Shown: positions 61,001 through 64,000 of the stretch, in pieces
Layout: each line of letters starts with the position of its first letter
Numbering within the stretch: position 1 is the stretch's first letter
NCBI RefSeq assembly: GCF_000730165.1
Contig: NZ_CP022112.1
Span: 1,094,001 to 1,158,000, forward strand
DNA length: 64,000 nucleotides
Origin: Nitrospirillum viridazoti CBAmc
Lineage (GTDB): Bacteria > Pseudomonadota > Alphaproteobacteria > Azospirillales > Azospirillaceae
Direction: 5' to 3'
The notes under the pieces: model-generated
Told to the model about the DNA's origin: nothing
The model's database searches: none
What the model saw: only the letters and a program-made list of their open reading frames with translations
Position numbers and translations under genes: made by a program

Positions 61001-64000
61001 CAGTGATGCGGACGATGGTGCTCAGCGACAGGCTGGCGCCAAGGTTGCTGACGGTGTGGTTGGGCGCGAAGATGCGGTCGTTCACCAGCAAGTTGCCGGA
61101 CGTGAAGGCCACGTTGCCCAGCGTGCTGACGATGGTGCCCTGGCCCGACTGGCCGGTCAGCGTGCCGATGGTGCCGGTGGCACCGCCGCTGATGGTCAGG
61201 GTGGCGGCGGTCTGATTATTAATGGTGCCCCGGACCACGCCGCTGTTGCTGAAGCCGTTGACCAGCGTCCCGGTAAGGTACAGCGCGTTGCTGCTGCTGA
61301 TGGTGCCGCCCGCCAGGTTGACCAGCGTGCCTAGCGTACCCGCGACGTTCACGGCGCTGGTGGCGTTGGCGATGACGCCGCTGTTCACCAGCGTATCCAA
61401 AGTGCCGGACACCTGGACGGCGCTCTGCCCGGCGGTGATGGTGCCGCTGTTGTTCAGCGTGCCCATCGTGGCGTTGCCGTCGATGTAGACGCCCTGCGGG
61501 CCACCGTGGATGCTGCCGCTGTTCGTCAGCAGCCCCAGGGTGCCGAAGTCAACGACGCCGGCGGAGCCGGAGCTGATCAGGCCGGCGTTGGACAGCGTGC
61601 CCAGATAGCTGTCGTTCTGCGCGCCGGCGGCCGTGCCACCCAGGATGGTGCCACCAGCGCTGTTGATCAGCAGCCCGATGGTGGACTGGTTGCCCAGCGC
61701 CTTGACCGCGCTGGAGATCAGTCCGCTGTTGATCAGCGTGCCGACGCTGCCGTTGTTGCTTAGCCCCGTGTTCGATCCCGTCAGCGTCCCGCTGTTGCTG
61801 AGCGTGCCGACCGTGCCGGTCGAGGCCACATAGAGGGCTTGACTGACGCCGCCGATGCTGCCGCCGGTGCTGAGCGTCGCCAGCGCGCCGCCCACATAGT
61901 CGTTGTTGGCGACGAACAGCAGGTTGTTGCCGCTGATGCTAAGGCCGCTGTCGAGACCGGTGATGGTGCCCGTCACCAACGCCGCACCGCCCTGGAGGGC
62001 CGAGCCGGCGCTGATCAGGGTGGAGGTGCCCGCCAGGTAGGTGCTGGTGCTGGACACGCTGGCGACCACGCTGCCGCCGGTCAGGCTGGCCGTGCCGCTG
62101 ACGATCAGCCCGCTGGTCCCCGGAATCAGGTTCAGCGTGCCGGCGCTCTGGGCATAGTGGCCAGTGATGCGGACGATGGTGCTCAGCGACAGGCTGGCGC
62201 CAAGGTTGCTGACGGTGTGGTTGGGCGCGAAGATGCGGTCGTTCACCAGCAAGTTGCCGGACGTGAAGGCCACGTTGCCCAGCGTGCTGACGATGGTGCC
62301 CTGGCCCGACTGGCCGGTCAGCGTGCCGATGGTGCCGGTGGCACCGCCGCTGATGGTCAGGGTGGCGGCGGTCTGATTATTAATGGTGCCCCGGACCACG
62401 CCGCTGTTGCTGAAGCCGTTGACCAGCGTCCCGGTAAGGTACAGCGCGTTGCTGCTGCTGATGGTGCCGCCCGCCAGGTTGACCAGCGTGCCTAGCGTAC
62501 CCGCGACGTTCACGGCGCTGGTGGCGTTGGCGATGACGCCGCTGTTCACCAGCGTATCCAAAGTGCCGGACACCTGGACGGCGCTCTGCCCGGCGGTGAT
62601 GGTGCCGCTGTTGTTCAGCGTGCCCATCGTGGCGTTGCCGTCGATGTAGACGCCCTGCGGGCCGCCATTGATGCTGCCGCTGTTCGTCAGCAGCCCCAGG
62701 GTGCCGAAGTCAACGACGCCGGCGGAGCCGGAGCTGATCAGGCCGGCGTTGGACAGCGTGCCCAGATAGCTGTCGTTCTGCGCGCCGGCGGCCGTGCCAC
62801 CCAGGATGGTGCCACCAGCGCTGTTGATCAGCAGCCCGATGGTGGACTGGTTGCCCAGCGCCTTGACCGCGCTGGAGATCAGTCCGCTGTTGATCAGCGT
62901 GCCGACGCTGCCGTTGTTGCTTAGCCCCGTGTTCGATCCCGTCAGCGTCCCGCTGTTGCTGAGCGTGCCGACCGTGCCGGTCGAGGCCACATAGAGGGCT
63001 TGACTGACGCCGCCGATGCTGCCGCCGGTGCTGAGCGTCGCCAGCGCGCCGCCCACATAGTCGTTGTTGGCGACGAACAGCAGGTTGTTGCCGCTGATGC
63101 TAAGGCCGCTGTCGAGACCGGTGATGGTGCCCGTCACCAACGCCGCACCGCCCTGGAGGGCCGAGCCGGCGCTGATCAGGGTGGAGGCGCCCGCCAGGTA
63201 AGTGCTGGTGCTGGACACGCTGGCGACCACGCTGCCGCCGGTCAGGCTGACCGTGCCGCTGACGATCAGCCCGCTGGTCCCCGGAGTCAGGTTCAGCGTG
63301 CCGGCCGTTTGATCAAAGGCGCCCGTCACCGTGACCGGATTGGTCAACGTCAGCGACGCGCCGCTGTTCACCACCGTGTGGCCGGTGACATTGATGTCGT
63401 CGTTCAGCAGCAGATTGCCGCTGGTGAACGACAGGTTGGACAGCGTGTTGACGATGCTGCCCGTGCTGGTCACGGTCTGGCCCGTCAGCGTGCCGATGGT
63501 GGCGCCGGTGCCGCCGCTGATCGTCAGGGCGTTGGTCGACGCATTCAGAATCTTGCCGGCGATCAGGCCGCTGTTGGCGACCGGGCCCAGCGTGGCGCTG
63601 GACGCGACGAACAGGGCGGTGGCGCCGGTCACCGTGCCCGCATTGATGACCTGACTCAAGGAAGTCAGAACGGCGATGCCGCCCACAGCCCCGCTGATCA
63701 GCCCGTTGTTGGTCAGCTGGCCGAGCCCCTGCCCACCGACACCCAGCGCGGTGCTATTGGTGCTGACGATGGTGCCGGTGACGCTGTTGACCAGGGTGCC
63801 GACGGAACCGAACAGGCCCATGCCGGCCGACGTCGTGCCAAGGATCACGCCGCTGTTGACGATGCGGTCAATGCGGCTGCCGTCCGCCATATAAACGCCC
63901 ATGGAGCCGCCAGAAAGCGTACCGGCGTTGCTGAGCGTGCCCACGGACCCGCCGACTTGGGACCCGATCAGAGTGTCGTCCATGGCGAAACCACGCACGC
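40017..64000 (-). CDS. Giant autotransporter (type Va secreted adhesin-like), 5' end outside the window
   Basis: One frame of more than 7,990 codons, open to the window edge. The first residues seen lack a signal peptide, so the true start lies beyond 64000. The C-terminal 280 or so residues (40017 to about 40870) form an autotransporter beta-barrel beginning EGVIWGEILGGGVLRG and ending in the outer-membrane motif RASWDF; a helical linker (LAKLSVEAKQVAVAQLAPSQL) precedes it. The passenger consists of GTLxNSGxI-type strands, Gly/Ser/Thr/Asn-rich and almost Cys-free, typical of a right-handed beta-helix. About 24 copies of a xNDY[VI]GGxLxxLxNxG marker divide it into modules, each with a TGxYxQxxGTLxLxPGxSxLxVSGAASxxGG segment before the marker. 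Presumably a very long surface fibre for adhesion or biofilm. Confidence 0.92.
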   Translation of the reverse strand, partial: VRGFAMDDTLIGSQVGGSVGTLSNAGTLSGGSMGVYMADGSRIDRIVNSGVILGTTSAGMGLFGSVGTLVNSVTGTIVSTNSTALGVGGQGLGQLTNNGLISGAVGGIAVLTSLSQVINAGTVTGATALFVASSATLGPVANSGLIAGKILNASTNALTISGGTGATIGTLTGQTVTSTGSIVNTLSNLSFTSGNLLLNDDINVTGHTVVNSGASLTLTNPVTVTGAFDQTAGTLNLTPGTSGLIVSGTVSLTGGSVVASVSSTSTYLAGASTLISAGSALQGGAALVTGTITGLDSGLSISGNNLLFVANNDYVGGALATLSTGGSIGGVSQALYVASTGTVGTLSNSGTLTGSNTGLSNNGSVGTLINSGLISSAVKALGNQSTIGLLINSAGGTILGGTAAGAQNDSYLGTLSNAGLISSGSAGVVDFGTLGLLTNSGSINGGPQGVYIDGNATMGTLNNSGTITAGQSAVQVSGTLDTLVNSGVIANATSAVNVAGTLGTLVNLAGGTISSSNALYLTGTLVNGFSNSGVVRGTINNQTAATLTISGGATGTIGTLTGQSGQGTIVSTLGNVAFTSGNLLVNDRIFAPNHTVSNLGASLSLSTIVRITGHYAQSAGTLNLIPGTSGLIVSGTASLTGGSVVASVSSTSTYLAGTSTLISAGSALQGGAALVTGTITGLDSGLSISGNNLLFVANNDYVGGALATLSTGGSIGGVSQALYVASTGTVGTLSNSGTLTGSNTGLSNNGSVGTLINSGLISSAVKALGNQSTIGLLINSAGGTILGGTAAGAQNDSYLGTLSNAGLISSGSAGVVDFGTLGLLTNSGSIHGGPQGVYIDGNATMGTLNNSGTITAGQSAVQVSGTLDTLVNSGVIANATSAVNVAGTLGTLVNLAGGTISSSNALYLTGTLVNGFSNSGVVRGTINNQTAATLTISGGATGTIGTLTGQSGQGTIVSTLGNVAFTSGNLLVNDRIFAPNHTVSNLGASLSLSTIVRITGHYAQSAGTLNLIPGTSGLIVSGTASLTGGSVVASVSSTSTYLAGASTLISAGSALQGGAALVTGTVTGLDSGLSISGNNLLFVANNDYVGGTLATLSTGGSIGGVSQALYVASTGTVGTLSNSGTLTGSNTGLSNNGSVGTLINSGLISSAVKALGNQSTIGLLINSAGGTILGGTAAGAQNDSYLGTLSNAGLISSGSAGVVDFGTLGLLTNSGSINGGPQGVYIDGNATMGTLNNSGTITAGQSAVQVSGTLDTLVNSGVIANATSAVNVAGTLGTLVNLAGGTISGGNALYLTGTLVNGFSNSGVVRGTINNQTAATLTISGGAAGTIGTLTGQSGQGTIVSTLGNVAFTAGNMLLNDRILATGHTVINSGAGLTLASIVSITGAYTQGAGGTLSVGTSTELVVSGAASIAGTLLAGLSTAGNYTAGNRTLVAGGSGSDYAAAVLGDAVGGLAAAVAGDGANNLLLTITNDYVGGSLGSLTNAGALTSQNALYVAGTGSLGAFTNSGTLTGVTNGIVVEGTVGTLTNAGTIGAINYAVQVDGSIASLANGGTIAVVNATGIAIGNYGTIGRLTNDGTLGGPGIGLENGGTLGTFVNNGLISVGVGAHVAGGTIGQFINAGTISGLSGGINNTGRIGTITNSGLLTVTGSTAVALNNSGTIATLINSGTIKAGLAVQINGGGTLGSLVNSGLIAGDITNDTRTLTIVGGSSGTVGTLTGYAASSQGTLTSAADVVIAGGALVLNDSIMAGGHTVFNTGATLALTSIVSITGAYTQGAGGTLSLTPGASELVVSGAATVAGTVLAALSSTGNYTIGASTLVTGGAGSDYASATLGGTVTGLAAAMAGDGANNLLLTITNDYIGGTLASLGNAGTISGAKYAAYVGGTLDSLNNSGVLFGGVLGGGVYVTGTLGTLVNDSVGTISGSSNGVHIEATGTVGTLSNSGSVSAGFGGGVANLGTIGLLANTGTGTITGGSAVQNNAGGTIGTLSNSGVIGSSYFAVRNSGSMGRLDNSGTIVGRNVAFLNDPGAVIDTLVNSGVMRGTSGSGSSALYSAGTVGTLINSGLIQASKAVALYGPLGGLRNSGTIAGAIINNGGGALTISGGTGGTVGTLTGASLTNQGTLTSASDVMFAGGALVLNDSISAGGFTVTNSGASLTLTTIVSITGAYTQGAAGTLSLTPGTSGLVVSGAASIAGTIAAGLSSTGNYTVGASTLVAGGTGSDYTAAIQAGAVTGLSIGLSADGANNLLLTIGNDYVGGTLATLSNGGSIGGVSQALHVASTGTVGTLSNSGTLTGSNTGLSNNGSIGTLINSGLISSAVKALGNQSTIGLLINSAGGTILGGTAAGAQNDSYLGTLSNAGLISSGSAGVVDFGTLGLLTNSGSINGGPQGVYIDGNATMGTLNNSGTITAGQSAVQVSGTLDTLVNSGVIANATSAVNVAGTLGTLVNLAGGTISGGNALYLTGTLVNGFSNSGVVRGTIDNETAATLTITGGAAGTIGTLTGQSGQGTIVSTLGNVAFTAGNMLLNDRILATGHTVINSGAGLTLSTIVSITGAYTQTAGTLAVTPGTSGLVASDVVTLSGGTVLTSLSGTGNHLSGTYTLVAGAAGSSFAGVTLVGGTITGLSTAGGTVGGTILTLGVQNDYVGTVLASIVNTGTITQGAGAVYVAATGSLGSLSNSGTLFSAIGVDVLGTIGTLVNSGAGTVKGTSASGGGLFVAAGGSIGTLVNSGLVVGTIAAAGLLATLGAHIGEVDNSLTGTIGALSGNAVGMKLLGATIGAVNNAGLISGIGNAAGVFNAGVITAFTNSGTIADSATNNGAVYVAVTGSLIGTIGTLTNSGLITNSSAGVSSSIVALNILGGTVGTVVNSGTISGKTAVRLGGVSNGTVSSNGYLGTLVNSGVIAGTINGRGLNLAGGAGTFGTYTGTAGSIGYLTSAFADVTLSTGDMLWNDHVSVASHTLLNIGADVLLNTIISVTGNYLQSAGTLRLASGAQLSVTGAAVLSGGSLVATLSALTNYIAGQVGATLVAGGPGSSYSGVSVTSGGVSGLAVSGTISGTNLVALSSNDYVGTLLPTLNNTGSIGGMQTALFVRSTGSIGTVSNSGTLAGVGAVTGYGASIAGTIGTLTNSGVVSGDGTNGGYGLLNRGTIATLINTVGGTFAALAGTVGYGLINQSILNTVVNYGLMTGHDGGLQNTGTIQLLDNTAGGTIRSNSASAQQGLRNDGTIVTLLNDGLIGNNYGLFQAAGTIQTLVNNGTIVANASGVYMSAAIGTISNSGTIAASHKAIVANAALTALLNSGTLSGTQALAIGVNGRVGTISNSGVIQGNIVNTGTVGLTIGGGTGGTIGTLTGSSGQGTITNTAGNLVFSGGALALNDALNVGTHTVINSASLTLDSVISIAGHNSLVGSAVTLFGGNFVQNGGTLNIRAGAGQLFAPGSVSITSGRVNVILNDQANYLAGDKFTLVQSESSSVSFTAPVNWVGAHDTMAQGAAFATTLLGWASTLSGSGEYFAYVAYNANDYIGGSIASVSNTGSIGFNTAVYVASTGTLGTLTNSGTLGATVGILNHGTIGSIQNDGLIHSATTAIQGDGSYGTLSNSGTIFSSVIGLSLGGHMDVLANSGLFTIGPDGFQAVYVGGTLGTLANSGRLAVGTASQQAVYISATGSLGTLVNSGTIAGDITNDSAHALILQGGSGTTVGTLAGATGMGTLTSTLANVTLASGNLALNDAVIVTGHTLVNSGASVRLDSIVTVTGDYSQSAGGLTVAAGASRLVVTGAASLSGGSVVAGLSSIANYLVGTLVGTLVTGNASSDYAGVQADGGFVALRTSTVSGGGAISLLATAISDYIGGMLATLTNSGSIGAGVPLYVAATGSVGTVLNNGTLTGATPLQNDGVIATLTNTTLGTIAGNFLGLVNNGTIGILNNAGLISSTSLPAVSNAGGIATLNNSGLIQGLSGGISDSGSIGTLDNSGSIAGGRAVAVNGTLGLLNNSGHLVAGGSTALYIGSGGTLASLVNSGTVQGNIVNAGTRPLTISGGTNTGQAGLLTGATLTNAGTITSTGANLVFAGGYLALNDQIDVGGQTVVNSGAGLTLGTHIAITGNYTQTGGGLVLTPGTGLLSVSGVASLSGGNVVALLDAGGNYLVGTIAGTAVQGGAGSDYTGVTVTSTVGNLVLAGTTTTIGGTVDLLLNPLSDYVGGTLATLSNTSTISGVTIPVNVASSGQVGTLTNSALLSGRLYGILNQGTIGQLQNSGTATGSIGLYNLGSIGTVLNTGALLDAPAPLAGGLNNGGTIAVLVNQGIISGAPYGIYNSRTIGTLANSGTISGRTALFNRVSGTLGTISNSGLIAGNIVNLATQDLIFTGGLGGTVGTLAGTTQGTLGTLSNTLGNVVFSAGSLLLNDTLNVSGHTVVNSGAALTLASVIGITGAYSQAAGTLVVGNGAQLAVGGVASITGGTVLASLSGTGIYLAGNATTLVSGTTGSSYLGATVQATGATGLASAGTVGGPSLLLAFGSDYVGAGLATLANTIAISGVTQALHVAAGGSIGTLLNSGTLSGTNAALYIAGTVGLVANTGLIQGDIVNGGGTLTVTGGGFGTLGTLTGQFGLGSITNTGGDLVFAGGNLVLNDAINATGHTVVNSGASLTLPGSVSITGAYRQTGGTLALNAGTNPLTVSGAASIGGGTVLGLVDAGGNYLVGASYTLVRGGAGSSYVGATVTDTVAGLATGGLTASQTLLMTIANDYAGGTLATLSNTGTLSVGTGMVVAATGSVGTLANAGTINGTWGIHNMGSVGTLLNSALISVAGTGILNNAAVGLLVNSGTLLADGTNGLYNGGSIGTLVNSGRLVSSQISAGSGTPAAVGNQGTIGVLSNSGVISGPVALANGGTIGLLANSGTIAGDIQNTGGIDLTIAGGSAGTVGTLTGYTGVGTLTSSGANVVLASGSLLLNDQVDVGGGTLVNSGASVRLDTLISVTGTYSQSAGTLALSSGAGQLSVSGGALMTGGTVALAGVVSTDNVLAGSGGGLAVAGGAGSTFTGLTYASPVSGLELTGSVGGNSLYLLTLNDYLGGVQGSLVNTGTLSANNAVYVAASGSVGTLTNAGALLGTIAAVNNLGSIGTLVNQGMLSGVTAFSNAATATLGTLVNSGTISGNIVNLSARDLVLMGGATVAGTLRGGSIGNTASNLVFAGGQLALGDAIDVGGHTVVNSGATLRLDTAVSITGAYSQTGGTLALGTLGELAVSGAASISGGLVQVSLSSAGNYLASSLTTVVAGGTGSSYAGATITAAGTIAGLGLATSIVGDNLVLAIANDYIGGTLATLTNSGLLAASTAVYIATSGSLGTLVNSGVIQGNIVNASANALTIAGGTGTLAGTLAGAGGGIGTLTSTLANVVFASGTTRLDDQVNVGGGTVLNDSGATLWVGAPITITGNYSQAASANSALSISAGGGLVVTGAATITDGSVQAGGYSVTGNYLASGSITTLVSGGAGSRYATTLVGAGVSGLEVGGSVAGNALLATIGNDYVGGTLATLANSGSISGAVTAVYVAATGSVGTLANSGLLAGSAHGIRNLGIVGTLANSGTIVGLLDSGTIGLLSNTGTLSGATALSIASGGSLGMIANSGLISGNIVNASANALTITGGSGTLVGTFTGGSIASALANVVLASGNLALNDQVTVTGHTLVNVGASVLLNTIVGVSGDYSQSAGTLGLASGAQLAVGGTASLTGGTVVATLSSTANHLVGQVGPTLVAGGAGSSYTGVSVTTSGVMGLSMAGTTSGTNLVLVGLNDYIGGTLASIANSGTLSAATAVYIAGTGSLGTLANSGVIAGSITNLGSGDLTITGGGNGTVGTLTGLSGMGVITSGTANVVFASGALALNDSVNVGSHTVVNSGASLILAGTIDVTGAYSQTGGSLLIDPATAQLAVSNAASITGGTVRASLSGASNYLAGSAYTLVQGGAGSDYTGATITVTGLQGLGGTAAIATVGSSLDLLLAVTTDYVGGTLGTLSNTGTLSGATPVYIASSGTLGTLVNSGLIQGNIINASANALTIQGGTGTVVGTLTGGGIMSTLANVVLASGNLALNDLVTVTGHTLVNVGASVLLNTIVGVSGDYSQSAGTLALAYGGGQLSVTGAAVLTGGTIAVSGAPGTLNLLAGNLLGGQGGGTAAVAGGVGSSYTGLSYASGVTGLELTGSVGGTSLTLVGLNDYVGGTLGTLGNSGTVSAGNAVYVAATGGIGTLSNSGTLAGTLSGVRNGGSIGALLNQGLIAGATALYNAAGATLGTVTNSGTLSGNIVNLSSGDLVIAGNGTLAGGTIANAASNLVFAGGAQVVGDAINVGSHTVVNSGAGLTLASTLSITGNYSQASGTLALGTLSAVVSGVASISGGMITTAQLDAGGNYVAGGAAGTLVQGGAGSGYSGVSVTSAITGLAAATRVATIGSSVDLLIAVANDYVGGTLGTLNNTGTISGVTTAAYIGTLGSVGSLVNSGLLQGTQYGVRNLGRVALVSNSGTIDGRVGLYNQGSIGMVVNTGALIDAPSVAAAGLNNAGTIGSLLNQGLISGTAYGLYNSATLSAVSNSGTIAGQVAVQNSGTIGGLANSGLITGVTAIHTSGTLGTIANSGTIAGSIVNTSANALVFTGGSGTVTGTLTGTSGIGTITSTLANVELASGNLVLNDQVNVGSGTLVNSGANVLLTNAISVTGNYAQSAGTLAMGIGSGTAGELLVSSNAAFTGGTVAVTALSGSNLIAGQSYTIAEVGGSLTTSGLSAAATGFSATLGTGVNGAATDLLLTLLSDYVSGTLGTLTNTGTINAATAVLITRAGSLGTLANSGAIIGNVVNASANDLVIVGGSPNGVNGGTVGSFSGGTIRNSLSNLTFASGAVSLADAIDVTGHTVSNTGAGLTLAGDVSISGAYSQAAGTLGLGGHVLSVSDAASISGGVVNGGLNGAANYLVGDGVTLVQGGAGSNYSGATVVSGLTGLDATGTTSGSNLLAVAGNDYIGASLASVAVTGTLANNAGGATALYIASTGTLGALANSGTIAGNIVNLSAGDLRITGGSNGAVGVFTGGTIRNAGSNVVFASGAVSLGDVIVATGHTVANTGASISLAGDISVTGAYSQTAGTLGLGGHVLSVSDAASVTGGVVNGGLNGAANYLVGDGVVLIQGGAGSNYTGATVVSGLTGLSANGGTSGGNLLAVAGNDYIGASLATLNVTGTLANTAGGATALYIASTGTLGNLANSGLISGNVVNTSTHDLTINGGGNGAVGRFTGGTIINTGANVVFASGAVSLGDAINVATHTVSNAGASIALANDVAVTGNFTQSSGTLTTGGHVLTVSNAATVAGGVVNAAVSAVGNYLAGDSVTLIQGGTGSSYSGATVTSGLTGLSANAVTSGSNLLAAAGNDYIGASLATLTVTGTLANTAGGATALYIAGTGTLGTLANSGTVTGNVVNLSANDLVITGGTDAAPGVFTGGTIDNRLSNLRFASGTVRLADAVNVGSHSVVNNGSTLLVNSAVNITGSYSQTAGSLVIGATSQTSYGNLVISGGASLTGGSVTLQGAGGNALQAGTYTIAAAGGGLNLSGVSFNATGYTVSAATVTVGGTTDLVVTVAGTTTNYTAVGVAQGGAAVGSGAALDQIAALASSSITSTAQVAAFTQQVLAPLAKLSVEAKQVAVAQLAPSQLTPQLTATAVTPTTTAISQHQETVASLMDGSTKGAAAGSEGREGVIWGEILGGGVLRGTTTEAAGYRASSSGVVLGADWFASDEVMAGLAFSWINSASVGQGVMAGSTTRVGSYQLTAYSVWRPDWADQRLSVEGQVGWGYNHYDQRRVIQFLGARANANYGGEQYLGKVTVGYDLPVARDFTLTPQISVRAVRLTNHAYNERDAGIADLNIDALVTNAITHEVGVKLDTRIDTGIGRLFPDLRVFWVHDYLNGPIATTGALAGVTFASTTGRPQADGLGVALGATVEQSDGFKLRLEYNGELRRDYQGHSGVLRASWDF
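41821..43032 (-). repeat. 606-bp (202-codon) diverged tandem modules near the barrel
   Basis: Module markers end at 41820, 42426 and 43032, exactly 606 bp apart. The units are clearly homologous but not identical. They code for the short modules with NDYIGASLAxxxVTGTLAN, which lack most of the GTLxNSG filler of the longer N-terminal modules. Confidence 0.8.
56380..57237 (-). repeat. Dispersed copy of an 0.86-kb autotransporter block
   Basis: About 0.86 kb is almost the same as 59886-60744 (offset about 3.5 kb) and closely similar to the matching parts of the 1161-bp units. The flanking sequence of the two blocks differs. This fits gene conversion or an intragenic transposition of a module rather than simple tandem duplication. 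Confidence 0.75.
60745..63066 (-). repeat. Near-identical 1161-bp (387-codon) tandem repeats in the autotransporter
   Basis: Two consecutive 1161-bp units (60745-61905 and 61906-63066) differ at only a scattering of bases, and the first part of a third copy continues to about 63290 before diverging. The module marker (TAGTCGTTG on the plus strand) ends at 60744, 61905 and 63066. The marker spacing is also exactly 1161 bp for the two preceding modules (58422, 59583), although their sequence has diverged. Confidence 0.9.

Noticed and set aside
56380-63290. CRISPR-like or satellite repeats
   Set aside because: Repeats lie in frame within a coding sequence, are hundreds of bases long and have no short repeat/unique spacer structure.

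Overview
The window is GC-rich, gene-dense DNA with strong codon bias. It has the gene families and dense, translationally coupled operons of an environmental alphaproteobacterium. An Azospirillaceae/Rhodospirillales type such as Nitrospirillum or Azospirillum is my best guess; this rests on overall character, not on a marker gene. No rRNA, tRNA, CRISPR array or intact insertion sequence was seen.

Layout. (A) 1-6297, minus strand: a catabolic block with a HAD type II dehalogenase, a two-cupin protein, a membrane acyltransferase, a D-threonine-aldolase/D-serine-dehydratase-like PLP enzyme, RidA, an aldehyde dehydrogenase and the start of an FAD amino-acid/amine oxidoreductase. (B) 6531-15212, plus strand: a metal-handling cluster with a Cys-rich secreted protein, CusF-like, DUF2231, DUF4198, a small periplasmic protein, a HupE/UreJ permease, a transmembrane anchor protein, a TonB-dependent receptor and a PepSY reductase-like protein, ending in a GhrA-like dehydrogenase. 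(C) 15554-29099, plus strand: uptake and catabolism of a peptide/amine/amino acid by an FAD oxidoreductase, a complete peptide-type ABC importer with a double ATPase, GNAT, aldehyde dehydrogenase, tartrate/malate-type dehydrogenase, class III aminotransferase, Lrp/AsnC regulator and M20 amidohydrolase. (D) 29135-33288: a His-tailed EamA transporter, then an arsenic operon (arsH, arsR, an arsC-arsN2 fusion, acr3). (E) 33300-37904: chromate genes chrA and chrB on minus, diverging from a DUF1259 protein and a beta-propeller protein. (F) 37957-39435: a CsoR/RcnR-family repressor behind a textbook-looking palindrome, then a NicO/RcnA nickel-cobalt exporter. (G) 39792-39959: a frameshifted integrase tail and a terminator. 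(H) 40017-64000, minus: one giant autotransporter frame of more than 7,990 codons, truncated at the window edge.

How it fits together. Regions D-F form a resistance island for arsenic, chromate and nickel/cobalt, and the integrase relic at its right edge hints that it was acquired. Region B looks like a dedicated metal acquisition or trafficking route across both membranes; four of its exported proteins are predicted to begin, after signal-peptide removal, with histidine. The giant protein is built from about 24 modules ending in a C-terminal beta-barrel. Five successive module markers near its N-terminal side are spaced exactly 1161 bp apart, and two of those units are almost identical, so this gene is probably expanding or contracting by recombination. 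Several operator-like palindromes (3416, 13064, 22267, 30254, 35798, 37957) match the operon boundaries and suggest testable regulons.
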